From Plectranthus barbatus (lineage: Eukaryota; Streptophyta; Magnoliopsida; Lamiales; Lamiaceae), in the NCBI GenBank assembly GCA_026898455.1, contig JAPKLW010000119.1, positions 864,129 through 928,128 on the forward strand: DNA of 64,000 nucleotides, in the 5' to 3' direction. Below, in pieces: positions 1-11,809 of the stretch. Every line of letters begins with the position of its first letter. Within the stretch, counting starts at the first letter, position 1. A program made the translations under genes and the position numbers. Below the pieces are notes generated by a model. It was not told the DNA's origin and searched no databases. It saw nothing but the letters and a program-made list of their open reading frames with translations.

Positions 1-913
1 GGTACAATTAGATTTGTGGTGGTAGACATGAGAGTTGTGGTTGCCAATCTTGAAGTTGAAGTGGATGGTTGATCAGCCGGAGTCATTATAGAGTGTGTGA
101 TTTCCCTCCCTCTTCTTCTTCAGCAGGATTCTGTGCGGATGGCCTTAAGTTCTGTACTCTGTAAGGCTTGCTGGCGAGTTAATGAAAGATTTTCTCTTTG
201 AATTCCAAAAACTTCATCATATCTTCCTCTTTCTTTCGTGCAGCGTGTTCTTCTGCTAGCTTCATCTTCAGTTCTTCAGCAGCAGCCATTTGACGTCTGG
301 TGGCAGGATATTTGAAGTTTAGATTGAATGGTGGAGAATCTTCTATGGCATATTCTGATGGTGGCAGAGATCGATCTCCGGAGTCTACTCTGTGAGCCTT
401 GATCTTCTGTAGCTTTGCAGCAACTTGCTTCTCCTTATACTGTCTCTTGGATGTCTGGTCCATTCAGTCATCAGCCCATTCTTCTTCACTCCTCAAATAA
501 TTAAGACCCATTCTTGCCATCATGATTGAGCGGTCTTCATAATGTAATTCATGAGTGGCATAATCAAAGAAACGCCATCTCTTGAACTCTGTTCTCAACC
601 ATTCTTGATCGAACGATTCTCCTTGGAGTTTAGCAGGATACGAGTCATTGACTTCTGCGGTAGCTTGAATTTCTATGAACATACTTATGTCTCGTGCCCA
701 AGAGATGAGATCCTCGTTCTCCTCATCTCTTGCTAAGACAGTAGGGCACCACTTCACAATCCGTTGTGCTTTGTAGTTCTTGTCGGGTGGTCCTTCCATA
801 AGCACTCTTAGAGTTTCTTCTCTAAATATGGATTCTCCATCTGTGATAATCTCGGCTTCTTCTTCATCATCAGAGCTAGGAAGATCACTGAAGGATATGC
901 CTGAAACTTCTAG
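1..913 (-). pseudogene. aORF of element A, C-terminal part
   Basis: Two minus-strand frames (949 to 464, then 463 to 179) continue the aORF interrupted by G1: the frame ending at 8120 resumes in phase at about position 913. The first carries an acidic stretch (SSDDEEEAE) and a conserved block with MMARMGLNYLRSEEEWADD. This matches the block at 48577-48640 of element E (LLVARRGLNYWRKEEKWAND), about two thirds identical. The second starts MDQTSKRQYKEKQVAAKLQ, is rich in K and E, and looks coiled-coil. A stop at 463/464 and another at 179 break it; similarity to E seems to continue to the left edge. Function unknown. Confidence 0.65.
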
Positions 914-918
914 AGAGC
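914..918. repeat. Left target-site copy of G1 (AGAGC)
   Basis: AGAGC directly precedes the TGATAAGC start of the G1 5' LTR, and AGAGT (8123-8127) directly follows the 3' LTR. The 5-bp duplication differs at one base, which suggests some age. Removing G1 and one copy puts the host aORF back in one frame. Confidence 0.8.
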
Positions 919-2322
919 TGATAAGCTTGTATTTTTCCTCACTTATCACATTGTATTCTTATTGGTTTCTTGGATTTACTTGAGTTTTTAGTTAATAATC
1001 GAGCATGAACTGTTTATTAGGGGATATTATGCTTGTCGTGCTCTTATTTTGTAGGTTTGAGGCAAAAATAAATGAAAACTCATACCGAAAGCAGTTGATG
1101 TCCAAAGGAACAGTCACGAATTCTTCCACACATGGAATATGACCTAATGGTGCATGGAAATAGAAATATCTTTGACTTAGATTTCCAAATGCAATTGGAA
1201 TCGGGTCAATCGGAGTTCGGGAGCACAAGTTATGGCCAATCCGTGAGACTGCGCAGAGGGAGTTGACGGAGGGAATCTCGGGCGATACAAAGGTTTCTGT
1301 CTCAATCAACAGGGCCCCCGTCGATTGAGACATAGGAAATATTCTAGAAAATCGAGATCTGCAGCCGTATCAATCGACAGGTAGCCCGTCGATCGACGCA
1401 CGCGCCGGAAATGCATATTTTTGCCCAATTTGGAGATTTTTCCTTCCCAAGCCATTACCTTTTGAAGATTTAATTTCTTCCCCTATAAATAGGACTTCTC
1501 TAGGTCGAAAATTACACTTCTTTTCAGCATTATTTTAGTCCTTAAATTCCCTTTAATTTTCCAGTACTCTTTATTTTTATTGTTGCATTTGGATTCAAGA
1601 CATTCAAGTACTTTAAGGTTCCTATATCTTTAATGATTCAAGTAAGTGTATTTATGTTTATTGCAATGTTTATTTCAATTATGTTTGGCTAGAACCCTTA
1701 ATAGGTTCTAGGGTTTTCTCCATCCTTTTCAGTATGTGTTAATTCAATTAACTCCAACCCTTAATTAATTGGTTCAAATTCTATGTTTTTCACTCAAAAA
1801 TCTATTTTCAACTGAAGGATGAGAGATGAAAATTGGATTAGATTTATAATTATTAATTTGAGACCGAGAGGAGATAATTAATAATAGGAAAATAGAATTT
1901 TGATACAATTGTTTTTTGTCTCAAAAGAAAGATTCAGCTGAAGGGTTTTCAAATATCTATCTTTATTGGGATTGACTAGTTTGTGTTCTTGAGACTGAGA
2001 GGTAAAATTCAGTTTTTAGTAATCTAGGTTTTAATTGCCCAACAAAGAAATTAATTCCAAAATATCAGATTTCCCACCGAAGTAATTATTTTTGGTTTGG
2101 ATTGATTGTTTATGCATGTTGAATTGGATTGGTTGATTTCCCTGGAATCTGTGCTCTTTATTATTGAATTATATTCCCAAGCATTTTTTTCTATTTTGAA
2201 AACAAAAACTCTTCTCAAATTTGGATTTCTCAAACAAAGAATTGATAAACAAAGAATCCCTGTGGGTTCGACATTCCTTTGGGTCTATAAATTTATTTGC
2301 TGATGTATTTTACAGCTTATCA
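919..2322 (+). repeat. G1 5' LTR
   Basis: 1404 bp, begins TGATAAGC and ends GCTTATCA. A TATA box CTATAAATAG lies at 1483-1492. A G/C-rich hairpin is at 1298-1332 and a related one around 1369-1402. It aligns along its whole length with 6686-8122, with scattered substitutions and small indels. After the LTR a primer site should follow, but 2323-2345 only weakly resembles one. Confidence 0.88.
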
Positions 2323-2395
2323 AATTGTTGTTGTAAGGGCCCCTATCGATCGACACAGAGGCTGATTTCCTGCTTTTTGTTTTCTTTTCAGGTGC

Positions 2396-4042
2396 ATGAA
2401 CACAAGAGCTCGTGGGAAGAATCTTGAAGCCTTCGATTCAGAAATTGAAGCTACCTGTATGAGAAACAGTAGCAAAGGAAAGAACAAGGAAAGAGAGCCC
2501 GAGATGGAACAACTACCGGAAGCACCACTTCAAAACATGACACCCGAGGAGCAAATGTAGTTCGTGGATGAGGTCCGCCAACTTAGGGAGCAATTCCAAG
2601 CAGCACAAGCTATTCAAGCAGAGCAAGCTACCAGACTGGCAGCCCCAAACAATGGAGGAAACCCTGAAAGGCGAATTGTGGTGCCCCAAGGATCCATACT
2701 TGATCGCTTCCTGCCACAGAAAGAGGAGTCGGGATTCCAGGTTGGCATTGATGCCAACAACTTTGAGCTAAAGATAGGCCTGATTCAAATGGTCCAACAG
2801 AACCAGTATGCAGGGAAGGCCATTGAGGACCCGTACGGCCACCTTAGACAGTTCATCGAGGTGTGAGACACGATCAAGCTGAACAAAGTGCCTCAAGACA
2901 CCATCCGGATGCAATTATTTTCATTTTCTCTCAGGGATGAGGCCTGGTCTTGGTTTGCTAGCTTGGACAAGAGCAAGATCGCCACGTGGGCACAACTTCG
3001 GGCAGAGTTTCTCACCAACTTCTTTCCACCCAGTGTCATCATGAAGAGGAAGTTCGACATCGCTCACTTCAGTCAGAAGTACGACTAGACCCTCTATGAA
3101 GCTTGGAAGAGATACAAGGAGCTGTTGAGGATGTGCCCCAGCCATGGAATTGATCTTAAGATGCAGGTATGCCATTTTTATGAAGGACTAACCCCTCATC
3201 TAAAAGAGTTGTTGGATGCTTCAGCTGGAAGACTTCTCATGAAGAAGAGTGGAGAAGAGGGGATGCAACTTCTTGCAGACATGGCCCTCAACAGCCATCA
3301 ATGGCCTACTGAAAGGCAGAAAGCAGTCAAAGCAGTGACCACTACTCCGGAAATTGATGTGGTGGCTAAAGTGAAGAAGCTCAGAGAAGAGATCAAATAG
3401 TTGGAGGCCGGTACAGCTTCGGTAGCAGCTATTTCAGATGCCAATATGGCCATTGTTCCCATTGAGGTCGACTATATCTACCAAGGAAGCAGTTCGAGCA
3501 CCTCCAATACCGCTGAAGTGAACTATTCTAATGGAGGTTACAACAACAACTACTACTGAGCCAACAATCAAGGGTACAATTACAGTGCTAAGAACCATCC
3601 TGGTTTTTCTTATTCTAACCCTTATGCAGCTGAGAATCCTCCACCAAGATTCAGTGTTGGAGCCGGGGGAGAGTTTGTGGAGAAGAAGAGGTCCGTGCTG
3701 GAGGAGACACTTGACAAGTTCATCAAAAGCTCCGATAATACGTTTGGCAAGGTGGAAACTCAGGTGAAGAACATGTCCACTCATATGCAGCACATGACGA
3801 AACACCTTCAGATGCTCGATGTGCAACTCAGTCATATTGCTACTGCCTTGAGCAATCAACACAATCAAGGCCAGCTCCCCAGCACCACAGAAGTCAATCC
3901 TGAGAAGGCCAAACAAGTCAATGCCATTTCCTTGAGGTCCGGTACGTATGTCCTAGCATGTCCAATGATGATTTTGGAGCTAAAAGAGAGGAATTTCCCA
4001 CAAAAGATAACTCTGTTTCGATCGACACAAACCCTATGTTGA
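2396..4042 (+). pseudogene. G1 Gag (Athila/Tat type), broken by stops
   Basis: One frame runs from an ATG at 2396, just after TTTCTTTTCAG, which looks like a 3' splice site, to 4042. It is cut by in-frame stops near 2558, 2866, 3088, 3400 and 3560. Recognisable Athila/Tat Gag blocks are NNFELK...MVQQNQ (2758-2810), the IRMQLFSFSLRDEAWSWF block (2906-2960), FLTNFFPP (3011-3035) and the later NAISLRSGT (about 3920-3945). A glycine/asparagine/tyrosine-rich linker lies at 3530-3640. Several stops look like single transitions (CAG to TAG, TGG to TGA). Gag would form the particle shell; this copy cannot make it whole. Confidence 0.8.
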
Positions 4043-4235
4043 TTGACACAGAGGTCGGACAGAGCAGCAGAGGTCAATAGGGAAGCAAATCGACCAACAG
4101 GGGGGATGCAGTCGTGTCGATCGACACCCCCCTATCGATCGACAAGCAGGACAGAAGGAGGCAGTCGATAGGCAGACAACACAAGGGCCACATGAAGCTG
4201 AAAATTCAAAGAGGAAAGGTGATCCAACTCCTCCA

Positions 4236-5045
4236 ATGCACTTTCCCCAGAGATTTGCAAAGAAGAAGGAAGACTCAAAGTTTTCTCGATTCGTGGAGAA
4301 TCTCAAGAAGGTCAACATTAACATTCCCTTGATCGAGGCTCTCCACGAGATTCCCGGCTACATGAAGTTTTTGAGGAAGATAATGACAGAGAAAAAGCCG
4401 GTAATTGAAGATCAAACTATTTCAATTCATGAACAATGTAGTCTTCTTTTGCAGAAACAGGTACCACCAAAGAGATCCGCTCCAGGATGTTTCTCCATCC
4501 CGATCGAGGTTGGGGGAAAGGAGTTTGGAGATGTCCTCTACGACACATGAGCCATCATTAACTTGATGCCATATTCAGTCTTCTAAAAGCTGCATATAGG
4601 CGAGATGAGGCTAACCTCAATCACTCTTCAGATGGCCGATCGCTCAATTTCATGACCAAGGGGAGTTGTGGAAGATGTTTTAATTCATGTTGGTCATTTA
4701 ATTTTTCCTGCTGATTTTGTCGTGTTGGATATGAAGGAACAACATGGGATGCCAATGATCCTTGGTAGAGAGTTCTTGAGGACGAGTGGAGCCTTGATAG
4801 ACTGTCGAGATAGAGAGATTACACTCCGAGGGAATGAGAAGACGATCACCTTTGTGATCGACAAGAGTTTGAAGGAAGCAGCTTGCCATAACATCTCTAC
4901 CATTGAGGAAGATGAAGAAGCCGCTGAGATTGAATGGGAGCGCAAAAACGGGATGGCAAAATTGCCAATTACACCATCCTCTTCCGAGCTCACCACTGTT
5001 ATTCAAGATTGGATGGTTTACATGATCGATGCAAGGGGGCGGTGA
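4236..5045 (+). pseudogene. G1 aspartic protease region
   Basis: The frame changes relative to gag. Blocks typical of the Athila/Tat protease are visible: FSRFVENLKKVNINIPLIEALHEIP, EQCSLLLQKQVPPK, then after a stop at 4548 EDVLIHVGHLIFPADFVVLDM and MPMILGREFLRTSGALIDC. The catalytic triplet region near 4540-4560 reads DT followed by a stop where relatives have D-L/T-G, so the active site is destroyed. The coding region stops at 5045 with nothing of RT behind it. Confidence 0.75.
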
Positions 5046-5184
5046 GTCTAGACCTGACCTCCTTGGTGAAGGATCCCTATTGTCGAGCCACGACAATAAC
5101 CAAGGCACTGCATGGGAGGTAACCCATTGTTTACTTGCTTTATTTCATTTGTTTCTCTAATTCTCATGTGTTGTTTTTGTTATA

Positions 5185-5221
<37 letters not shown>

Positions 5222-6685
5222 ATAAAATAAAATTTCGGAGCTCTATTTTGATCGACACACAGGGTGTCGATCGACACAGAGGTGATCAACGGAGCACACT
5301 TCGACCCACCATTCCGGTCGACAGGAAGGCTCTATGTCGATTGACAGGCCCCCTGTCGATCGACACAGGGTGCCAGCAGCCACCAGATTCTGTCTTCCGC
5401 GTCCGGATGCCTCCGAGGGATAAAAAGTTGGTGTCTGTGACCAACATCAAGGAACAGTTTCACTCCTAGTCTGATTTTCAAACTTATTCTCTCTGTCAAT
5501 CAACTAAGTTTGGGGGGAGGAGGACTTGGAGTTGAAACTATTTCTTCCCTTTTACTTTATGCTTTCGGTGTGATTAAATTTATGCCTAGTTTAAATTTTT
5601 TTATTACATTTGTTGAATAAAATTGTGATTTTGTTAAAAGATTTGCGTAGCTATGAGATAACCCTAGCAAGAATGCAAGATTTGAATTGATTGACTTGAT
5701 TATGCATTGATTGTGATAGTGATTGAGTATGCCTATGAATGTAGAAAATCGCATGATTACTTGTTTTGAAACTTGCAAAGGCATGATGTTGATGATGATT
5801 TGATGTTTACTATGGAAGAAAAATTGTCCCAAGTGTGTGATTTTGAGCTTTAATTTCGATTGTGAGTGTGTCTGCATTATTGAGTATCTCTAGAACTTAA
5901 TTTGTTTCTTTTTCAAGACTGCTAGTGTGCACAGGTTTAGGAAATAATTTTAGGCCATCTTTGTTTAGCCTATTTATCCCATACACTGTCCTAATTAAAT
6001 ATTTATCCCTAGTCAGCCTTTTTGAGCCTATGAATTATCTTTACTTGTCTATGAGTTGGAAAATGATAGGGGAATCAACTCTTGTCTATGAGAGTGGGTT
6101 GGGAGTTGTTTAAGGAAGGATGAGATATTAGTAGAAAGGGTGAAAACAAAAGAGAAGGTTAGGCTCTAGAAAAAAAATGAAAAACTGAAAAAAAAATGTT
6201 TATGTGTGTTATTTATCCTTATAAGCTCAAATGTATACTTCAATTTGTTTAGAGCATAAAAGGATGTTTGAAAAAGAAGAAAAGAAAAAAAAAAGAATAA
6301 AAGAGCCTTGGTTTGTATTGAATATTATAGGAGAAGGGTGGACATCAATAGATAGTGGTTTGATTGATTGAGGATTACTTGATTGGATTTAGTCATTTGA
6401 CCAAATATTTTCCTACCTTTCACTAAAAAGCCTACATTACAACCTTGAATAAAGTCCTTTCTGATCTTAGACTTGTGTACACATATTTGCAGTGGAGATT
6501 TAGAATATTTGCAAGCCTGTGGTAGAACTTGATTTGCATGACTTGTGTGATCTCATATTATCCTAAAGACTTGAGTGAATGAGTGAAAACACTTCCCTTG
6601 TTAGGCATTTCAATTCTCTTCTACTTGAACTTTTGGTTCATTCTTTTGTTGATTGAGGACAATCAAGTGATTAAGTTTGGGGGGT
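5046..6685 (+). other. G1 3' non-coding zone with two purine tracts
   Basis: No ORF. It starts with the end-of-pol motif TGGGAGGTAACCCA (5113-5126), then a (TA)n run (5188-5216) followed by an AAATA-type run, and a cluster of TGTCGATCGACA palindromes (5250-5370). A first purine tract AAGTTTGGGGGGAGGAGG is at 5505-5523. The final one, TTAAGTTTGGGGGG, abuts the 3' LTR and is the probable plus-strand primer. The stretch 5560-6400 is homologous to the folded region at 55815-57250. Confidence 0.75.
5188..5233. repeat. (TA)n microsatellite with AAATA run
   Basis: Simple repeat inside the G1 3' non-coding zone. Confidence 0.9.
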
Positions 6686-8122
6686 TGATAAGCTCGTATT
6701 TTGCCTAACCTATCACATTGTTTTCTTATTGGTTTCTTTCATTTACTTGAGTTTTTAGTTAATAATCAAGCATGAAATGTTTATAGGGGATATTATGCTT
6801 GTCGTGCTCATATTTTGTAGGTTTGAAGCCAAAATCAATGAAAACTCGTACCGAAAGTAATTGATGTCCAAAGGAACAGTCATGAATTCTTCCACACATG
6901 GAATCTGACCTAATGGTGCATGGAAATAGAAAGATCTTTGAGTTATCTTTCCAATGCAACTGGAATCGGGTCAATTGGAGTTTGGGAGCAAACGTTATGG
7001 CCTATACCGTGAGACTGCGCAGAGGGAGTTGACGGGGGGAATCTCGGGCAACACAGAGGTTTCTGTCTCAATCGACAGTGCCCCCATCAATTGAGACAAA
7101 GGAAAAATTCTAAAAAATCGAGATCTGCAGCCGTGTCGATCGACAGGCAGCCCGTTGATCGACACGCGCGCCGGAAAGGCATATTTTTGCCCAATTTAGA
7201 GATTTTTCCTTCCCAAGCCATTACCTTTTGAAGATTTAACTTCTTCCCCTATAAATAGGACTTCTCTAGCTCAAAAATTACTCTTCTTTTCAGCATTATT
7301 TTAGTCTTTAAATTCCGTTATATTTTCCTGTACTCTTTCTCTTTATTTTTATTATTGCATTTGGATTCAAGACATTCAAGTACTTTAAGGTTCCTATTTC
7401 TTTAATGATTCAAGTAAATGTATTTATGTTTATTGCAATGTTTATTTCAATTATGTTAGGCTAGAACCCTTAACAGGTTCTAGGGTTTTCTCCATCCTTT
7501 TCAGTATGTGTTAATTCAATTAAATCCAACCCTTAATTAATTGGTTCAAATTCTATGTTTTTCACTCCAAAATCTATTTTCAATTGAAGGATCAGAGATG
7601 AAAATTGGATTAGATTTATAGTTATTAATTTGAGACCGAGTGAAGATAACTAATAATAGGAAAATAGAATTTTGATACAATTATTTTCTGTCTCAAAAGG
7701 AAGATACAGTTGTAGGGTTTTCAAATATGTATCTTTATTGGGATTGACTAGTTTGTGTTCTTGAGACTGAGAGGTAAAATTAAGTTTCTAGTAATCTAGG
7801 TTTTAATTGCCCAACAAAGGAATTAATTCCAAAATATCAGATTTCCCACCTAAGTAATTATTTTGGGTTTGGATTGATTGTTTATGCATGTTGAATTGGA
7901 TTGGTTGATTTCCCTGGAATTTGTGCTTTTTATTATTGAATTCTATTCCCAAGTATTTTTTTTCTACTTTGAAAACAAAAATCTTCTCAAATTTGGATTT
8001 CTCAAACAAAGAATTGATAAACTGTGTCCAGTACATGAGATATTTTCATTGCACTATCCATTTGGGTTCGACATTCCTTTGGGTCTATAAATTTTTTTGC
8101 TGCTGTATTTTACAGCTTATCA
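6686..8122 (+). repeat. G1 3' LTR
   Basis: 1437 bp, TGATAAGC to GCTTATCA, partner of 919-2322. TATA box CTATAAATAG at 7249-7258. It carries hairpins of the TCGATCGA family around 7066-7100 and 7135-7165. The two LTRs differ at scattered sites, so the insertion is not very recent. Confidence 0.88.
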
Positions 8123-8127
8123 AGAGT

Positions 8128-8886
8128 TGGGAACCGGAATGCGTCGTTGCCAGATGGATTCTATGGTTCTATCAAGCACACTGGTGGTATCTGCCTCTAT
8201 AGTCCATCGTGGAACGGTAGAAGGTTCAATACCCAGTCGTCGTAGATATTGCTCATTTCGAGCTCGCACACTTGTTGTGAGCTCTGCTTGTATTTGTGCT
8301 CTTGATTCAGCATTAAGTGAGGTATTTGCTTCAGCAGTAGGTTCCTCAGCAATTGCTTCTTCATTGGCTGTGGTGATCTGTTGGGCGTTCTCTGGCATGA
8401 TTGTTTCTGAATCTACATTCCTATTCTCTGCTTCCTGAATTCTTGAACCAATAGCTTGGATCTGATCTGACGTTGTTTCCAGATCGGCTTCTTTCATGGT
8501 TGTCACAATTTAGCATCCTCCTTGCGCAGCCAATTGTTCTGATTCACGTTCCTTTTCAACAACAGGACTTCTACCTTCTTCCTCAACAGCCTGCAACAAA
8601 TTTCTTGTAGTAATTTCTTCAGCACTTAAGCTTCCCCCTTGATCGATGGCGGGCTGAAATTGTGTTGCGTCATAACTCGTTTCTCCTTGCCCTGGATTTG
8701 ACAATCTCCTTGATTCCTTTAGGGCTTCTTTCAGTTGTCTTCGCTCAAGATCAGCGATTGCTTCCACATCTTCAGCGAACGTGACCTTACTTTTCCCTTT
8801 CTCAGCTTGTAATTTCTCAACATCTTTTTGAGTGATGCGACCTGTTTGTTCTCCAGCTTGAATCCTGGCATTGCAGTCTTCATAGC
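8128..8886 (-). pseudogene. aORF of element A, middle part
   Basis: Two frames, 8767 to 8510 and 8506 to 8120. The first begins with the charged stretch EAIADLERRQLKEALKESRR and is joined upstream, in phase, to the segment right of the solo LTR at 8887. A stop near 8510 separates it from the second, which is rich in A, E, T and Q and probably low-complexity or coiled-coil. The second ends in PVPNS exactly where G1 inserted and resumes in phase on the other side. No known domain recognised. Confidence 0.6.
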
Positions 8887-10190
8887 TGATAAGCTCGTTT
8901 TTCTACTCACTTATCGCTTTGTTTTTCTTTTCTTTTGTGCATTTTATCTTGTTTTCTTGAATAAACTGAGCATGAGTGTATATTAGAGGGTATTATGCTT
9001 GCCATGGTAAGATTTCGCAGGTTTTAGGCCAAATCCAATGGAGAACCCGTACCAAAAGCAGCAGATGTTCAAAGAAACAGTCACAAATTCTTCCACCGTT
9101 GGAAAGATCTTTGAGTTAGCTTTCCAACGCAACTGGAATCGGATCAATCGGAGTTGGGATGCGAAAGTTATGGCCAAAACCGTGAGACAGCGCAGAAGGG
9201 TCGGAAATGGCGGAAACGTCTCTGTTTCGATCGAAATGAAGCCATCTCGGCAAGGCCGAATTCTCCATCTCGGCCGTGGCAAGGGCCATCTCGGCCGAGA
9301 CAGACTGTTTTGGCGAGATTTGGCGAGATTTTCACAAATTTTGGGCGAGAATTGCTTGGGGAAGAAGATATACATCAATATGGAAGCAATAAATCATACA
9401 TTTTGAAGATATGCATCCAAGGCCTCAACCCTACTACTATATAAACTCTTCAATAACTCAGAATTATTAGCCTTCACTTCTTTATTATTTTCCCATATTA
9501 TTTTACTTTAGTTTTCTGTTTTCTTTAAGTTTTCTTTAGAATTCCTCTTTACTTTTTGTTGAACCTTTACTTTTTAATGCAATCTTTATTTTTCCCTGCA
9601 ATGTTTTTCTTCAATATGTTAGGCTAGAACCCTAAACTGGTTCTAGGGTTTCTCCATTTGTGATGCATGTTTAGATTCAATTGTTCAAACCCTTTTTAAT
9701 TGGTTTAAATCCTATGTTTTATTTTAAATCTATTCTCATCGAAGGATCGAGAGATGAAGATTGAGGTAGGTTTCAGTTAATTAATCGAAGGACCGAGAGG
9801 TGAAGGTTAGTAACAGGAAGTTAGGGTTTGATACTTTTGATTATCTGTCCGACCAAGAAGATTTCAATTGTAGGATTAATCTGGATTTTTATGAAATTGA
9901 TTAATTGGTGTATTTTGAGACCGAGAGGAGATAGATCACTAATTAGTAATTTAGGTTTTAATTGCCTGACCAAGGAATTAATTCCACATTAACAGATTTT
10001 CCACCAAAAATATCTTTTCTGGGTTTGAATATTTNNNNNNNNNNAAGTGCCCAAACAAGAGTTTTGAAAACCAAATTCAGTATATGATTTTTCTTCGTAG
10101 CACTATCCCTGTGGGATCGACCAACCCCTGGGTTGTCTATAAATTTATTTGCCCTTTGCTATAATTTGTATGCAGATTTAGCATTGATCA
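8887..10190 (+). mobile_element. Solo gypsy LTR in the aORF of element A
   Basis: Starts TGATAAGC, ends GCATTGATCA, about 1.3 kb, with perfect target duplication ATAGC on both sides (8882-8886 and 10191-10195). TATA box TATATAAA at 9438-9445 gives plus orientation. It is related to the G1 LTRs (same start, same flow of motifs) but belongs to another subfamily: the TCGATCGA palindrome cluster is replaced by repeats of ATCTCGGCC (9245-9302). It contains the 10-N assembly gap. No internal region is present, so it arose by LTR-LTR recombination. Confidence 0.9.
10035..10044. other. Assembly gap, 10 N
   Basis: Ten N within the solo LTR. The flanking sequence still reads as one LTR, so the gap is probably short, but its true length is unknown. 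Confidence 0.95.
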
Positions 10191-10195
10191 ATAGC

Positions 10196-11717
10196 TTGCT
10201 ATGACGTCTGCGTATCTTGAATCCCTTTCTTCAAGTGTCATCTCAAGTCGGAACTTGGCGTAGTCTCTTTGTTCTTGTGCCATCTGGAGCGCTTTCCTTT
10301 CTCGCCTTTTTTTTCGAGATTCATTCTCATCAGAAAATCCAAGCCTTCTCTTTGCAGTGGCATCTGCGGATTCTGTCGCCGTGTCCTTGATGACATCTGA
10401 GGATGGTAGAGAAGTATTTACCTCAGGTACATTGATTCGGAGAGTGTTACCTGAAGATCCTCTTTGCTTACTCCTTCTCTTGACTTCCTCATCATCACTC
10501 ACTGGTTTCTTTTTCTTTTGTTGAGGGCTCCTCTTCGTTCGCCTCCTCTTCAAGTTGGTTCGATCTGAATGTTGACCAGTTTCTTGTGATGGAATGTTGA
10601 CCAAATTTTCAAGTTCAGTAAACAGAACATCCTATTCTGCTTTGTGCCGTTCTTCTTCAATTTCCTCAGCAGTGAGTGGAGCAGCAGTAGGCATAACGAT
10701 ATGCCCTTGGTATGGTTCCTCTTCAGCAGAGCATGCCTCTTTAGGGTTGATGTTGCTCTTTCCCTTCGGTATCAATGGTTCCCTGAAATTCTTTGGTGGT
10801 TGTTGTTTTCTGGTTAGCGGTATGTAGTCGGAGTAGATCAAATCCTCACCACGGCAGCATTTTCCTTCTGGTAGGATCCCTTCCAGAAAGTGGCTTATCT
10901 TTAATCCAAAGCCTACGTCTTGAGTGAACGTGTGATCCTTCTTCACACTCTTGTTCTTGTAGACATGCGCTAGCCATTTAGTGTAGATGAACTTTGCCAT
11001 ATTTCCATGAACTTGATCTTCAATGGCCATCATAACAGCAAACTTCTTAGCACTTAACTCAGAAAGTGAGCCCACTTCGCCCACTAGCATCCTTATGACT
11101 ACTTGCGCTAAACTTCTCATTGGTTCTGCTAGAGATTTCAATGGTGCTGCTACTTTTCATGAATCGGTGTATGATTCCAACTTCCATCTCAACCATCTTT
11201 TCTTCATCTCGGCTTCATCGTTGATTTTGTAGTTGGCAACATCTTCACCATCATTGCGGATTCCATATGTCTTCTCCAAAACTTCTGGGCTTACTACAAT
11301 TTTGATACCCAAAATGCTCGTAGTGAAGAATTTCTAATCTTTATCAACAATTGCAAGCGCGAAGAATTCTGCAACTACATGTGGACAAAATTTCTTCGAT
11401 TCTGCAAATAAGTGTCTCAGCAGGTTCTCTCGGTCGTGTTTACCTATGAGATCCTCACACCAGTGCTTCCGGAACCGTGGCTCGTACATTATCTTGTCCT
11501 TCTTGACTTGAGCAACCCTTTTCTGTTCATTGGTAAGTTCACCAGGCCATTTTCCATGACTAATGGCGATTAGTCGGTAGTATGGAATTGACTCATTAAT
11601 GTCCTCCATCTTGTAGATGTCAGTGAAGGTTAGCTGGAACTGTTCTAGTTCTCCGGTCATGTTGGTGTTTCCGGATGATTCGGCAAGGGGACTTGTGCAG
11701 TTGGATGATTCTGCCAT
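10196..11717 (-). pseudogene. aORF of element A, N-terminal part
   Basis: The start is the ATG at 11717-11715. Pieces: 11717-11334 (acidic N terminus, then a helical block with YYRLIAISHGKWPGELTNEQK), 11141-10632 (conserved block SLSELSAKKFAVMMA and later KGKSNINPKEA), and 10604-10188. The last has basic clusters KRRRTKR and QQKKKKP resembling a bipartite nuclear localisation signal. Stops at 11334 and near 11143 and 10620 break it. Element E has the same blocks (YLELSAKKYAMMMA, KGKSNFNPKE, PKRKR) in the same order, so this was a real protein. The FYA-type block followed by helices recalls the plant 'putative transposon protein' domain seen in other retroelements; that is a guess. No signal peptide or membrane segment is visible. 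Confidence 0.7.
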
Positions 11718-11809
11718 TGATGTATTCTTCTGAGAGTTTCAAAAAGTGTAGAAGAATTTTGAGTCAGAAGGTAGGAGAGTATTAGGGTTAGAGTTCCCAA
11801 ACCAAATTT

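Larger units (their letters stand above)
919..8122 (+). mobile_element. Gypsy G1: gag-protease-only LTR element
   Basis: Element of 7.2 kb with two LTRs of about 1.4 kb, both starting TGATAAGC and ending AGCTTATCA. Between them lie gag and an aspartic-protease region of the Athila/Tat type, then about 1.6 kb of non-coding DNA and a purine tract. RT, RNase H and integrase are absent: right after the protease (5045) comes the motif TGGGAGGTAACCCA that in relatives follows the end of pol. It would therefore depend on another element's enzymes. It sits inside the aORF of element A with a 5-bp target duplication (one mismatch). Confidence 0.85.

Noticed and set aside
8097..8438. Plus-strand frame rich in Ser, opposite the aORF
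   Set aside because: Mirror of the Ala/Glu-rich minus-strand aORF; shadow frame.
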